Shown here: piece by piece, positions 42,454 through 51,471 of the stretch | Position numbering within the stretch: the first letter of the stretch is position 1 | Layout: each line of letters opens with the position of its first letter | NCBI RefSeq assembly: GCF_028308085.1 | Contig: NZ_JAQMFS010000055.1 | Coordinates: forward strand, 1-64,000 | Direction of reading: 5' to 3' | DNA length: 64,000 bases | Source of the DNA: Gemella haemolysans | Lineage (GTDB): Bacteria; Bacillota; Bacilli; Staphylococcales; Gemellaceae | Notes under the pieces: generated by a model | What the model was told of the DNA's origin: nothing | The model's input: the letters and a program-made list of their open reading frames with translations, nothing else | Database searches by the model: none | Program-made: the position numbers and the translations under genes

Positions 42454-42945
42454 TTATTCAGCTTTGAAGTCTACTACTTGAGCTCCGATAAGTTGCTCTA
42501 GTACCTCTGGTTTTACTTCTACTTGGTGACCTACTTTACCTGCAGAAACAATAATCGTTTCTACTTCACGACATTTTTCATCTACAAAAGTCGGGAATAG
42601 TTTTTTCATCGCAAATGGTGAACATCCACCTTTTACATATCCTGTAATTTTTGTCAGATCTTTAAGTGGTAACATTGATAAACTTTTCACTCCTGCCGCC
42701 TTAGCAAGTTTCTTAAAGTTTATACTATCTTCACTCATAAGTACTCCTACAACATAGTTACCTTTTCCATCTGTAGTCATAATTGTTTTAAATACTTGAT
42801 TGTGGTCGCGCCCGATAATATCAGCTACTCCTACACCAGTCTTCGCAGCATCACTTTCTGCATCAAATTCAAAATGATTATATTCTACACCATTTTCATC
42901 TAAAAATCGCATAGCATTTGTTTTAATTTCTTTTTTCTTAGCCAT
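42454..42945 (-). CDS. ybaK: YbaK/EbsC-family Cys-tRNA(Pro) deacylase
   Basis: A 163-aa trans-editing enzyme that removes cysteine mis-attached to tRNA-Pro. The fold markers are KTNAMRFLDENG at the start, GRDHNQVFKTIM (with the conserved Lys), MSEDSINFKKLAKAAGVKS and GYVKGGCSPFAMKK (near residues 102-115). The length is usual. Single gene with SD AGAGGAGC. No other tRNA-editing gene is near. Confidence 0.92.
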   Translation of the reverse strand: MAKKKEIKTNAMRFLDENGVEYNHFEFDAESDAAKTGVGVADIIGRDHNQVFKTIMTTDGKGNYVVGVLMSEDSINFKKLAKAAGVKSLSMLPLKDLTKITGYVKGGCSPFAMKKLFPTFVDEKCREVETIIVSAGKVGHQVEVKPEVLEQLIGAQVVDFKAE

Positions 42946-43036
42946 AATAGCTCCTCTTTTCCATATTATGTAATAATATTATTATTTTACTCCAAAGTTC
43001 GCCTACTGTCAAAATCTCTTTTAAATAATTTGAGAA

Positions 43037-43084
43037 AATACCAACCTCAAGAGCTAGATCTTCTAATCTTTGAGATTGGTATTT
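43037..43084 (-). terminator. Terminator of the opp operon
   Basis: Minus-strand stem AATACCAATCTCAA / TTGAGGTTGGTATT then TTCTC; six bases after the oppF stop. Confidence 0.75.
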
Positions 43085-43089
43085 AAATT

Positions 43090-43983
43090 TTATTTTAATA
43101 CAAAGTGTCCTTCTTCTACTTCTTCAAATTTCTCAGTACCAGTTATTACTATTTCCTCTGAACTAACTTCGAATTCTTCGAACATCTTTCTAGCTCTTAC
43201 CGGATCAATAATCGGCATAGAACTTAGCAGACGTTTTGTATAAACGTGCTGTGGATTTTTCATAATTTGTGCTGTTGTTCCTAATTCTACTAGATTACCT
43301 CTATACATTACAGCTATTCTATCTGCAATATACTCTACTACACCTAAGTTATGTGAGATGAATAAATATGTTAGAGAGAATTTTTCTTGTAAATCTTTTA
43401 ATAAATTAATTACTTGTGCTTGTGTTGAAGCATCTAAAGCAGAAGTTGGTTCATCGCATAAAATGAAATCTGGTCTTGTCACAACTGCACGAGCAATACC
43501 GATACGTTGACGTTGTCCTCCACTAAATGCATTTGATAATTTTAACGCATCCTCGTTAGAAATTCCTACAAACTCTAAAATTTCTAACGCTTTTTTCTTT
43601 GCTAATTCTTTATCCTCTTTGTGTAAAGCTTCCATAACTATATCTAAAGCACTCATTCGCGGATTTAACGATGAATAAGGGTCTTGGAATATAATTTGCA
43701 TCTTGCTATATACTTCTGCAAGTTCTTTTTTTGACATTTTTGTTAAAGATTTTTCATTACCTTCTACAAAAACTTCTCCTGATGTGAATGGATCAATATT
43801 TAAAATCCCCTTACCTAGGGTAGTCTTTCCACTTCCAGATTCACCTACTACAGCTAACGTCTCAGCTTTATAAATATCTAAACTAATATCATTAACAGCT
43901 ATAGTTTCTTTGACTTCCTTGCCCATTCCTTTAGATTTATAAACTTTTCGTACATTTTTTAGTTTTAAATACTCTTTACTCAT
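43090..43983 (-). CDS. oppF: Oligopeptide ABC transporter ATPase OppF
   Basis: A 297-aa ABC ATPase. Walker A GESGSGKTTLG (near 47), Q-loop IIFQDPYSSLNPRM, signature SGGQRQRIGIARA (near 160), Walker B FILCDEPTSALD, and the C-terminal oligopeptide-family extension ending YTKRLLSSMP. Acts with OppD as the motor pair. Its ATG shares one base with the oppD stop codon (TAATG), indicating coupled translation. Last gene of the operon. Confidence 0.93.
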   Translation of the reverse strand: MSKEYLKLKNVRKVYKSKGMGKEVKETIAVNDISLDIYKAETLAVVGESGSGKTTLGKGILNIDPFTSGEVFVEGNEKSLTKMSKKELAEVYSKMQIIFQDPYSSLNPRMSALDIVMEALHKEDKELAKKKALEILEFVGISNEDALKLSNAFSGGQRQRIGIARAVVTRPDFILCDEPTSALDASTQAQVINLLKDLQEKFSLTYLFISHNLGVVEYIADRIAVMYRGNLVELGTTAQIMKNPQHVYTKRLLSSMPIIDPVRARKMFEEFEVSSEEIVITGTEKFEEVEEGHFVLK

Positions 43984-44849
43984 TACTCCACCTCTTTCAG
44001 ATACTCATGAGTATCGCTAAGTTTTTGCCAAGTATAGTGTTTGTCGTCTTCCTTATAATCAACAGTCAGAAGTTCATTATTAGTATTTTCTAATCTTGCC
44101 GCTGCAAGAAGTTGTTTTGTATATGGGTGTTGTGCATTGCTGAAGATTTCTTCAACATTTCCTTTTTCGACAACTCTGCCTCTGTACATAATATAAACAT
44201 AGTCACACATTCCAGCTATTACACCAAAGTCATGGCTGACTAGTGCAACACTAAGTTCTGTTTCTTTTTGTAATTTTTTAATAAGAGATAAAATCTGTGC
44301 TTGAACCGTAACATCTAAAGCTGTTGTTGGTTCATCTGCTACCAATAGCTTAGGATTAGCAAGTAATGCCATAGCTATTAATATTCTTTGACGCATACCA
44401 CCTGATAATTCATGTGGATATTGCTCCATTCTAAGCGGTGCATTAAGAATTCCTACTTTTTCTAGTTGCTCTATTGCTAATTTTTTTGCTTCTTCTTTAG
44501 ACTTATTTTGGAATCTTTCTATTACTTCTATTAAGTGAAAACCAATTGTTCTAACTGGATCTAGTGAGGTCATAGGGTTTTGGAAAATCATAGAGATTGG
44601 TAACTTTTCACCCTTCTTAACTTCCTTTTCATCAAAGATAAACTTATCATTTTTATCAAAAATATTGTTAGGAAGAATAGACATTATGCTACGCATCAGA
44701 ATACTTTTTCCACTACCTGATTCACCAACAACACCAGTGATATGACCTTTTCTAAAATTAATATCGATACCGTGTATTAACTGTTTATCTACTTCTTTAT
44801 TTGGTTTATAATTAACCTTTAGATTTTTTAATTCTACTATGTTTGTCAT
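43983..44849 (-). CDS. oppD: Oligopeptide ABC transporter ATPase OppD
   Basis: A 288-aa ABC ATPase with Walker A GESGSGKSILM, signature LSGGMRQRILIAMAL, Walker B LLVADEPTTALD, and QHPYTKQLLAA in the C-terminal part. The start at 44849 is chosen because GGAGGGAG sits eight bases upstream; an in-frame ATG at 44894 inside oppC is rejected. One base separates it from the oppC stop. Confidence 0.92.
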   Translation of the reverse strand: MTNIVELKNLKVNYKPNKEVDKQLIHGIDINFRKGHITGVVGESGSGKSILMRSIMSILPNNIFDKNDKFIFDEKEVKKGEKLPISMIFQNPMTSLDPVRTIGFHLIEVIERFQNKSKEEAKKLAIEQLEKVGILNAPLRMEQYPHELSGGMRQRILIAMALLANPKLLVADEPTTALDVTVQAQILSLIKKLQKETELSVALVSHDFGVIAGMCDYVYIMYRGRVVEKGNVEEIFSNAQHPYTKQLLAAARLENTNNELLTVDYKEDDKHYTWQKLSDTHEYLKEVE

Positions 44850-44850
44850 A

Positions 44851-45675
44851 CTATTCTCCCTCCTTTTGAATATATTTTGTAAGTAAGTTACCAATATTAT
44901 TGAATGAATAAATTGTTAACATTACAAATAATCCAGGGATGATAGCCATATGAGGAGCACGTTGTAGGCTTTGTTGTGCATTTTGTAGCAATGTTCCCCA
45001 AGAAGTCATAGGCTGTTGAATACCAAGACCTAAGAAACTAAGCGCCGCTTCTGTCATTATTGCGTTAGCTATTGAGGCACTTGCCGCTACTACTAAAGTT
45101 GGTATTATAGCTGGAATAATATGTTTCTTTAAGATAGAGATAGTTTTTACACCGCTAAATCTACTATATACTACATAATCATATTCTTTTGCCGATAAAG
45201 TTTCAGCACGAACTAATCTCGCAAGGCGCATCCAAGAAAAACATCCTATTACTATAATTATTGAACCAATTCCTGGTTTTAAAAATACACTAAGTACAAT
45301 TACTAATACTAACCATGGAATAGATGATAATACATCAACTAAACGCATAAGTAAACTATCAACAACTCCACCAACATAACCTGCGATAAGTCCTACTATC
45401 GTCCCGATTGTTACGGCAGTCACCATCGCCAGTAATCCTACTATAAGAGAAATACGACCTCCATATATTACACGAATGAAGTAATCACGACCTACCTCAT
45501 CCGTTCCGAATAAATGTTGTAAACTCGGTGATTGAGATAGATTCGCTACATCAGTAGCCGCTGGATCTATAGGAAGTAAAGGTGCTATTAATGATACAAA
45601 CACTAATATCGCAATAAAAATAAGTGAAAAAATATAGATTTTTGAACTTTTAGCTATTTTAATAAATCTTTTCAT
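44851..45675 (-). CDS. oppC: Oligopeptide ABC transporter permease OppC
   Basis: A 274-aa permease with about six helices and the inner-membrane coupling motif EAALSFLGLGIQQP (near 208-221), typical of DppC/OppC. The N-terminal LFGTDEVGRDYFIRVIYGGR is conserved in this subfamily. One base from oppB on one side and one from oppD on the other. Confidence 0.92.
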   Translation of the reverse strand: MKRFIKIAKSSKIYIFSLIFIAILVFVSLIAPLLPIDPAATDVANLSQSPSLQHLFGTDEVGRDYFIRVIYGGRISLIVGLLAMVTAVTIGTIVGLIAGYVGGVVDSLLMRLVDVLSSIPWLVLVIVLSVFLKPGIGSIIIVIGCFSWMRLARLVRAETLSAKEYDYVVYSRFSGVKTISILKKHIIPAIIPTLVVAASASIANAIMTEAALSFLGLGIQQPMTSWGTLLQNAQQSLQRAPHMAIIPGLFVMLTIYSFNNIGNLLTKYIQKEGE

Positions 45676-45676
45676 C

Positions 45677-46633
45677 TTACTTACCTCCTCTTCTAATTCT
45701 AGGATCTACTATTGAGTAAAGTATGTCTGAAATTAAATTACCTACTATTACTAATGTAGCTGACAGTAACATTACCGCCATTATTATAGGGTAATCTAAT
45801 GCTCTAGTTGCTTGTGTGATATATGGTCCGATTCCTGGCCAACTAAATACTGTTTCTGTAATAATCGCTCCAGTTACTAACATCGGCAGTGACATACCCA
45901 CTTGAGTTATTACTGGTATTAATACATTTTTTATAATGTGCCTTGTGAAAATTTGAGTTTTTGTCGCTTGAAAAGCTTGTTGAACCACTACATACTCTTC
46001 ATTTGTTTGACTTAAAGCTGAAGACCTTACATAACGTGTAAGTTCTGCGAAGAATACAATTGTTAATGTTAGATAAGGCATAATAAAGTGTGATAAGAAA
46101 TCACCAAAATCGTCCTCTTTACCAATTGTGTGCATCCCTATTATTGGGAATAAGTTTAATTGATATCCTAAAACATAGATGAATATCATCGCTATCCAAA
46201 ATGATGGAGTAGCTATTCCAAGTGAAGCTACAGCATCGATAAGTTTATCTTGCCACTTACCTTTATTTGCAGCCGCTAATAATCCTAGTACTATTGCAAT
46301 CACTAATGCTGTTATATATGCAGGTAATACTAATGATATTGTATTAGGTATTTTCGCTAGAATTTCCTCTCCTACACTATTGTGAGTTACTAATGAGTGA
46401 CCGAAATTTCCACTCAATATTTGTCCTAACCAATCTACATACTGAATTAAGAATGGTTTATTAAGTCCACTTTGCTCACGAAGAATATTAATTTCTTCTT
46501 GTGACATATTCGACGTTATCTGTGCATCGATAGCATCATATGGTGCTAAATGTATTAAAGTAAATACTATAAACGATATTACTAAAAGTAATGGTACTGC
46601 CTGTAATATACGTTTCAAAATATATCGAATCAT
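45677..46633 (-). CDS. oppB: Oligopeptide ABC transporter permease OppB
   Basis: A 318-aa permease; MIRYILKRILQAVPLLLVISFIVF is the standard DppB/OppB first helix, and GAIITETVFSWPGIGPYI (near 262-279) the coupling-helix region. It pairs with OppC to form the channel. A strong hairpin (46746-46798) separates it from oppA. Confidence 0.93.
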   Translation of the reverse strand: MIRYILKRILQAVPLLLVISFIVFTLIHLAPYDAIDAQITSNMSQEEINILREQSGLNKPFLIQYVDWLGQILSGNFGHSLVTHNSVGEEILAKIPNTISLVLPAYITALVIAIVLGLLAAANKGKWQDKLIDAVASLGIATPSFWIAMIFIYVLGYQLNLFPIIGMHTIGKEDDFGDFLSHFIMPYLTLTIVFFAELTRYVRSSALSQTNEEYVVVQQAFQATKTQIFTRHIIKNVLIPVITQVGMSLPMLVTGAIITETVFSWPGIGPYITQATRALDYPIIMAVMLLSATLVIVGNLISDILYSIVDPRIRRGGK

Positions 46634-46745
46634 ATAATCTCCTTAAAATTTTAATTACTATATTTTTATGAAATTCATTTATAATTTATCACAAATCTTT
46701 TCGTTATAAATTATAAATGAACATTCCCCTTAAAACTAATAAAGC

Positions 46746-46798
46746 GAGGGAGATACTATAAAATCTTATATAAATAGGATTTTATCGTACTCCCCCTC
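46746..46798 (-). terminator. Intercistronic hairpin between oppA and oppB
   Basis: Minus-strand long stem GAGGGGGAGTACGATAAAATC against GATTTTATAGTATCTCCCTC, followed by GCTTTATTAGTTTT. The weak U-tract suggests partial termination or 3'-end protection, giving more OppA than channel subunits, as is common for binding-protein genes. Confidence 0.65.
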
Positions 46799-46827
46799 AC
46801 ACTATATTTTATTTTCCACTACTATTA

Positions 46828-48387
46828 CTATTTAAGAGTAATTTTTGATAAATCATCAAATGTGTAGATTGGTACTAACTTAGCATCGTTAACATTTCCA
46901 ACACGTTTGTTAACCGCTAAGATTTTTTGGTTATCTACGATTGGGTATAGGTATGCTTGGTTAGCAATTTCTTGTTGAAGGTTTTTGTACACTTCTTTAC
47001 GTTTAGCTTCATCTAATTCAGCTGCACCTTGTTTGAATAATCCATCAATCTTTTCACTTCTGTATTGGAAGTAATTTGAAGTACCATTTGATCCAAATAG
47101 CTTAGAGTATAAATCAGGATCGTTACCCATGATATATCCACCTAAGAATAAGTTGTAAGCTTTAGAACCAGGTTTTCTTAACTCTGTAAAGATAGCTGTC
47201 TCATCTCCACCACGAAGCTCTACATTAATTCCTACTGCTTGTAATTGTTGTTGGATGAATGTTGCTTGGATAGTATTTGCAGCATCGTTACTTGCATATC
47301 CTAAATTAAGTTTCAAGTTAGAAACTCCAGCTTCTTTTAATAGTGATTTTGCTTTTTCAACATTTTGAGTATATTTCTCTACATCATCAGTATGGAATGG
47401 ATTTTTCGGTGGTAAGAATGAATAAGGGTTTTGGTAGTATTTGCTATCTAAGTAAGCCGCTTTATTCATATCTTCTTTGTTTAATGCGTATAAAATAGCT
47501 TGTCTAACTTTAACATCTTTTAATTCATCTGTGTTTGTGTTTAGTCCTAAGTATCCGATACGGTTTTCACTGTATGGATAAGTATCGATGTTTTTAGAAT
47601 CTAAATCTTTAATTGCAGCAGGTAATACATATGCTGCATCTACCTCACCTTTTTGTAATGCTACTTTTGTAGTATCAGCACTTTTAATAATACGTAGTAC
47701 TACATTTTTAACTTTTGGCTTACCATTGTAATAATTTTCATTCGCTTCAAATTTAATGTATTCTCCACGTTTGTTTTCTACTAGTTTGTATGGTCCAGTC
47801 CCTACTGGTGTTTCTTTTAATTCTTTAACTGAGAAGTCAGATACATTTCCATAAACGTGTTTTGGAATAATGTAAGTTTCATTCGCAATGTTATTTGCCG
47901 CAGCCGCACTTGGTTCTGGGAACTTAAATACTACTGTGTTGTCATCTATTTTCTCAATAGTTATAGGTTTGTCCCCAATCCATAAGTTTTTAAAGTTTCC
48001 ATTTTCTTTTTTAGCTTTTGTTTGATAAGTGAAGACTACATCATCAGCTGTGAATTTTTGTCCATCAGACCATTTTACGTCTTTTCTTAAGTTAACTTTT
48101 AAGCTAAGACCATCTTTTGCAAGTTCAGTAGATTCTGCTAGGGCGTATTCTTTTGAACCATCCCCATTAACTTTGATTAATGGTGAGTAAATAATATTAG
48201 TCATTGTTAATCCCCAACGGTCACTTACCTTGATTGGGTTAGTTGATGATGGATCATCACTAATAGCATACGTAAAAGTATCTTTATCTTGAGAAGTGGT
48301 AATTGTGTTTTGCGTTTTTGAACTACATGCTGTTACAACACTCATTACTAACGCTAGTGCTCCTATAAACAATTTGTTCTTTTTCAT
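46828..48387 (-). CDS. oppA: Oligopeptide-binding lipoprotein OppA-type
   Basis: A 519-aa extracellular solute-binding protein, family 5. Lipoprotein signal with lipobox VTAC (Cys 21) after a hydrophobic run. Domain landmarks: SDRWGLTMTNIIYSPL, KDGLSLKVNLRKDVKWSDG, VGTGPYKL and VRQAILYALNKEDM. It delivers peptides to OppB-OppC. Substrate might be peptides, dipeptides or heme; family 5 also includes nickel binders, but the linked OppDF ATPases favour peptides. The T-box methionine operon next to it suggests a shared amino-acid-supply theme. Confidence 0.92.
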   Translation of the reverse strand: MKKNKLFIGALALVMSVVTACSSKTQNTITTSQDKDTFTYAISDDPSSTNPIKVSDRWGLTMTNIIYSPLIKVNGDGSKEYALAESTELAKDGLSLKVNLRKDVKWSDGQKFTADDVVFTYQTKAKKENGNFKNLWIGDKPITIEKIDDNTVVFKFPEPSAAAANNIANETYIIPKHVYGNVSDFSVKELKETPVGTGPYKLVENKRGEYIKFEANENYYNGKPKVKNVVLRIIKSADTTKVALQKGEVDAAYVLPAAIKDLDSKNIDTYPYSENRIGYLGLNTNTDELKDVKVRQAILYALNKEDMNKAAYLDSKYYQNPYSFLPPKNPFHTDDVEKYTQNVEKAKSLLKEAGVSNLKLNLGYASNDAANTIQATFIQQQLQAVGINVELRGGDETAIFTELRKPGSKAYNLFLGGYIMGNDPDLYSKLFGSNGTSNYFQYRSEKIDGLFKQGAAELDEAKRKEVYKNLQQEIANQAYLYPIVDNQKILAVNKRVGNVNDAKLVPIYTFDDLSKITLK

Positions 48388-48679
48388 TCTTTTTTCCTCC
48401 TTGATTTTAAGTCCTATTTTTCAAACTATGAAATATTTTGGTTACCCCTATTTAATAATGGTTAAATACATTTGCCTATTTGGCAGCGAGAGACTTACTT
48501 TGCTACTCATGTATTGATTAAATAGATTATATTTTATAATATGAAATATAAAACCAGATATTACTTATACATTGAACGAATGAAATCAATGCTAGTTTAG
48601 TTTACTGTATTATCGATAAAAAAGTCAATTTATGTGCTTACTTTTATCATTTACTTTAATTATATAATTCTATTTATTG
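48388..48679 (-). promoter_or_regulatory. Long upstream region of oppA
   Basis: About 290 AT-rich bases. On the minus strand there are a small hairpin GTAGC / GCTGC around 48484-48508, a TGCC / GGCA hairpin near 48471-48484, and a GGTTACC-like stretch near 48440. No T-box core, S-box or clear promoter pair was found. Confidence 0.35.
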
Positions 48680-48845
48680 GGAGTGACTCAAAAATCGAAA
48701 TTCGTAGAAATCGATTTTGTCGAGTCACCCCCGCACAGTTTATTAGATATCTAAAAAGCTTTTATAAAGCGAATTCAGATATCAATAAACCACTGCGTCT
48801 ATGAATTCTCATATAAACTTTTTTAAATTTTAGGACCTTTTGTCG
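48680..48845 (+). repeat. Dispersed intergenic hairpin element, copy B (full length)
   Basis: Same parts as copy A in inverted genome orientation: GGGAGTGACTCAAAAATCG paired with CGATTTTGTCGAGTCACCC, then TTTATTAGATATC / GATATCAATAAA, then CCACTGCGTCTATGAATTCTC. It stands between the 3' end of the MetE-like gene and the upstream region of oppA. Confidence 0.8.
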
Positions 48846-48860
48846 GCACCTAAAGTATTA

Positions 48861-50024
48861 TTAATTTTCTGATCCCCAAACTTCTTCTACTATTTCTTTG
48901 ATTAGACCAATTTTTTTCCATTGATCTTCTTCTGTAATCACATTTCCTTCTTCAGTAGAAGCGAAGCCACATTGAGTACTTAAGTAGATATTTTCTAATG
49001 GTACATATTCGCTAGCTTCTTTAATTCTTGCGATTACTTCTTCTTTATCTTCTAAATCTGCAAATTTAGATGTAATTAATCCTAAAACAACTTTTTTATC
49101 TTTTCCAACTTTTGCTAGTGGCTTGAAATCTCCTGCACGATCTGTATCGTATTCTAAGTAGTACGCATCTACGTTTTCTCCAGCAAGTAACTCGTCTTCA
49201 ACATTTTGGTATCCACCTTGAGAAATCCATTTAGAAGCGAAGTTACCACGACAAACGTGCGTATTAATCGCTAAATCCTCAGGTTTACCTTCAATTACTT
49301 CATTGTTAAGAGCTAGGCAACGTGCTGCATATTCTCTACGAACTTCTTCTAGAGGACGTGCGTCACGAAAACGATTCGCAAATCCATCATCAGCTAATGC
49401 TCCCCAAGTACAATCGTCAAATTGTAATACACGTAATCCTTCGTTGTAAAGGTCTGCGATTACTTGTTTATAAGCTGCTACAATAGCATCTTTTAATTCT
49501 TCGAATGTTGGATAGAATTTTTCGTATCCTTTGATGTGATCTTCTGTACGAATTAATTCAAAGTATAATTGTGATGGTGATGGAATTGTTAATTTTACAG
49601 TTACACCTTCTTTATCAGCTACCAAGTCTCTTAAGAATTTGTAGTGAGCTACAAATGGATGATTTTCCCCACTAATTTTCCCTGATACTTTTGCTGTATC
49701 TGGTTTAGTTTCAATTCCTTTAAATGGATATCCTTTTTCTCCTTGAACATGTTCTACACCGTTAAGTCCCCAGAAGAAATCAAGGTGCCAGTATGCACGA
49801 CGAAACTCCCCATCAGTTACTCCTTTTAATCCATTTGCAATTTGTTTTTCAACTAATTCTGTAATTGTTTTATCTTCTACTTTAGTTAATTCTTCTTGTG
49901 AAATTTCTCCTTTTGAGAATTTTTCACGAGCTTCTACTAGCTCTTTAGGTCTTAAAAATGACCCCACGTGATCTACTCTGTATGCTGCTCTTTCTACTAC
50001 TTTATTTTGACATCCTTGACACAT
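48861..50024 (-). CDS. MetE-like cobalamin-independent methionine synthase family protein (YxjG/YxjH type)
   Basis: A 387-aa protein of the short MetE-C-like family. Zinc-site residues are in INTHVCRGN (His, Cys) and STQCGFAS (Cys); the FDD motif is in VLQFDDCTW. The N terminus reads RVDHVGSFLRP, with GVTDGEFRRAYW next. It probably moves a methyl group to homocysteine or a thiol, making methionine. Last gene of the operon behind the methionine T-box, which supports the role. The extra N-terminal MCQGCQNKVV contains a CxxC and is duplicated upstream of the preceding gene. Confidence 0.88.
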   Translation of the reverse strand: MCQGCQNKVVERAAYRVDHVGSFLRPKELVEAREKFSKGEISQEELTKVEDKTITELVEKQIANGLKGVTDGEFRRAYWHLDFFWGLNGVEHVQGEKGYPFKGIETKPDTAKVSGKISGENHPFVAHYKFLRDLVADKEGVTVKLTIPSPSQLYFELIRTEDHIKGYEKFYPTFEELKDAIVAAYKQVIADLYNEGLRVLQFDDCTWGALADDGFANRFRDARPLEEVRREYAARCLALNNEVIEGKPEDLAINTHVCRGNFASKWISQGGYQNVEDELLAGENVDAYYLEYDTDRAGDFKPLAKVGKDKKVVLGLITSKFADLEDKEEVIARIKEASEYVPLENIYLSTQCGFASTEEGNVITEEDQWKKIGLIKEIVEEVWGSEN

Positions 50025-50065
50025 AATATTTTTTCTCCTTTTATCTAACTAATTTATTTTCTCTA
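49997..50065. repeat. 69-bp duplicated segment, copy at the MetE-like gene start
   Basis: Covers the first nine codons, SD and upstream region of the MetE-like gene. A near-identical copy is at 50466-50532, on the far side of the GFA gene. Only a few differences are seen. Confidence 0.85.
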
Positions 50066-50076
50066 TCTTCTTAGAT

Positions 50077-50448
50077 TTATTTATCAAGCAACCAAGAAAA
50101 GGCTGGATCCTGAAAAATATGACGTTTAGGAACAGTTTGTAAATTCTGATCGCATTCATCTACTGTACCTAATTTCAAAGCATAGACTTCTGGTATATTT
50201 TCTTGAACAGTGAAAATTTGACTATGACAGTTCTGGCAGTAATAACGCTGTTTCCCTGGAGAAGAACTATAGGAAACAAGATTTTCTTTTCCATGTAATA
50301 CTAGCTTTTTACTGCTAACTTTAGCATTAACTGTATAGGCAGACGCAGTTGCTTTCCGACAAATTGAGCAGTGACAAAAAACTAATTCCGATAATTCCTC
50401 ATCTAGAGTGTAGGTCACTGCTTTACATAAACAAGATCCTTTAAGCAT
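50077..50448 (-). CDS. GFA/CENP-V-domain zinc protein
   Basis: A 123-aa protein of the glutathione-dependent formaldehyde-activating (GFA) domain family. The Cys clusters are CLC (5-7), CHCSIC (26-31) and CQNC (71-74), which bind zinc, with the family ending FQDPAFSWL. True GFA activity is doubtful even in studied members; the physiological role here is unknown. It sits between two copies of the MetE-like gene's 5' end and overlaps the end of a 17-codon upstream ORF, as if inserted into the operon. Confidence 0.85.
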   Translation of the reverse strand: MLKGSCLCKAVTYTLDEELSELVFCHCSICRKATASAYTVNAKVSSKKLVLHGKENLVSYSSSPGKQRYYCQNCHSQIFTVQENIPEVYALKLGTVDECDQNLQTVPKRHIFQDPAFSWLLDK

Positions 50449-50494
50449 TATGTATGCTCCTTTTTACTACTTTATTTTGACATCCTTGACACAT
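50441..50494 (-). CDS. 17-codon leader ORF copied from the MetE-like gene start
   Basis: Reads MCQGCQNKVVKRSIHNA then TAA. The first ten codons repeat the start of the MetE-like gene including its SD. The stop codon lies inside the first codons of the GFA gene (eight-base overlap), so ribosomes ending here could restart on GFA. It is probably a relic turned into a coupling ORF. Confidence 0.45.
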   Translation of the reverse strand: MCQGCQNKVVKRSIHNA

Positions 50495-50532
50495 AATATT
50501 TTTTCTCCTTTTGTTTAACTGATTTATTTTCT
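50466..50532. repeat. 69-bp duplicated segment, copy upstream of the GFA gene
   Basis: Partner of 49997-50065. It carries ACATAATATTTTTTCTCCTT and the CxxC-coding start (plus-strand view). Confidence 0.85.
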
Positions 50533-50665
50533 CTTTTTGTTTTATTCTTCTGACTTTATTATTTTGACTTTATTATAAACTTCTAGTAACTTTTCTCTTC
50601 AAACTTTTCTTCTTTTCTAATACATATTTTTTCTCATAAACTAAAACTTTTTTATAAAGACCGTA

Positions 50666-51406
50666 CTATTCATCTTCTGGTAGTATCGCTACTACTCTTA
50701 CTGGTGATCCAGTTGCTTCTGTCCAGTTTGGATAAGCAATTGAAATTAACGCTCCAGTTGCAGGCACTTGATCAAGATTTGCTAAAACTTCGATTTGATA
50801 AATATCTTGTTCTAGTAAGTAATACTCTTGAATTAGTCCTTCCGCAGCTGCTGTAACTCCTGAGTCAGTATCTAGAGTTTCATGTCCGACAGCTTTAACT
50901 TTTCTTTCTTTAATTAAGAATTCTAATGCATCTCTTCCCCAACCTGGAGTGTGTTGAACATCATTTTCGTCTAGATTTCTAATTTCATCATAGCTAGGCC
51001 AACGTTTAGACCAATCACTTCTGAATGCTACGAATGATTCTGGTAATATTTCACCATGCTTAGCTTCAAAATCAAGGATATCTTGTTTAGAAATTACATA
51101 GTCATTATTTTCTGCTACTTCTTTACTTTTATCAATTACGTATAAAGGTAATAGTAAATCTTTAAGTTCAATTTCATCTAACCAACGTCCACCTTCTACG
51201 AAGTGAATTGGGGCATCAATATGTGTTCCATATTGACCTACTACTGAGAATTTTTGAACATAAAATCCATCTTTTAAAGTAAAGACATTTTCTTTTTCTA
51301 GTGCAGGAAGTGCAGGAAACTTAGGTGAATTTTCATCAATCTTGTGGCTTAAGTTCACCCATTTTTTGTTTTTTAAAGTTTTGTAAATATTTAGTAATTC
51401 TGACAT
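50666..51406 (-). CDS. Cyclase-family metal hydrolase (kynurenine-formamidase-like)
   Basis: A 246-aa protein of the cyclase family (PF04199). The metal motif is QYGTHIDAPIHF (near residues 58-69, HxxxD type), with VGHETLDTDSG and an early LSHKIDENSPKFP. Related enzymes hydrolyse N-formylkynurenine, isatin or other amides. It is the first gene after a methionine-type T-box, so a role linked to methionine or sulfur metabolism is more likely than tryptophan breakdown here, but the substrate is unknown. Operon with GFA and the MetE-like gene; no terminator between. Confidence 0.85.
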   Translation of the reverse strand: MSELLNIYKTLKNKKWVNLSHKIDENSPKFPALPALEKENVFTLKDGFYVQKFSVVGQYGTHIDAPIHFVEGGRWLDEIELKDLLLPLYVIDKSKEVAENNDYVISKQDILDFEAKHGEILPESFVAFRSDWSKRWPSYDEIRNLDENDVQHTPGWGRDALEFLIKERKVKAVGHETLDTDSGVTAAAEGLIQEYYLLEQDIYQIEVLANLDQVPATGALISIAYPNWTEATGSPVRVVAILPEDE

Positions 51407-51471
51407 GTTACTTTCCTCCGAAATTTTATATTATTTTGTAAGTTAAGTATCCTTGTGATTATTTTGAGAAA

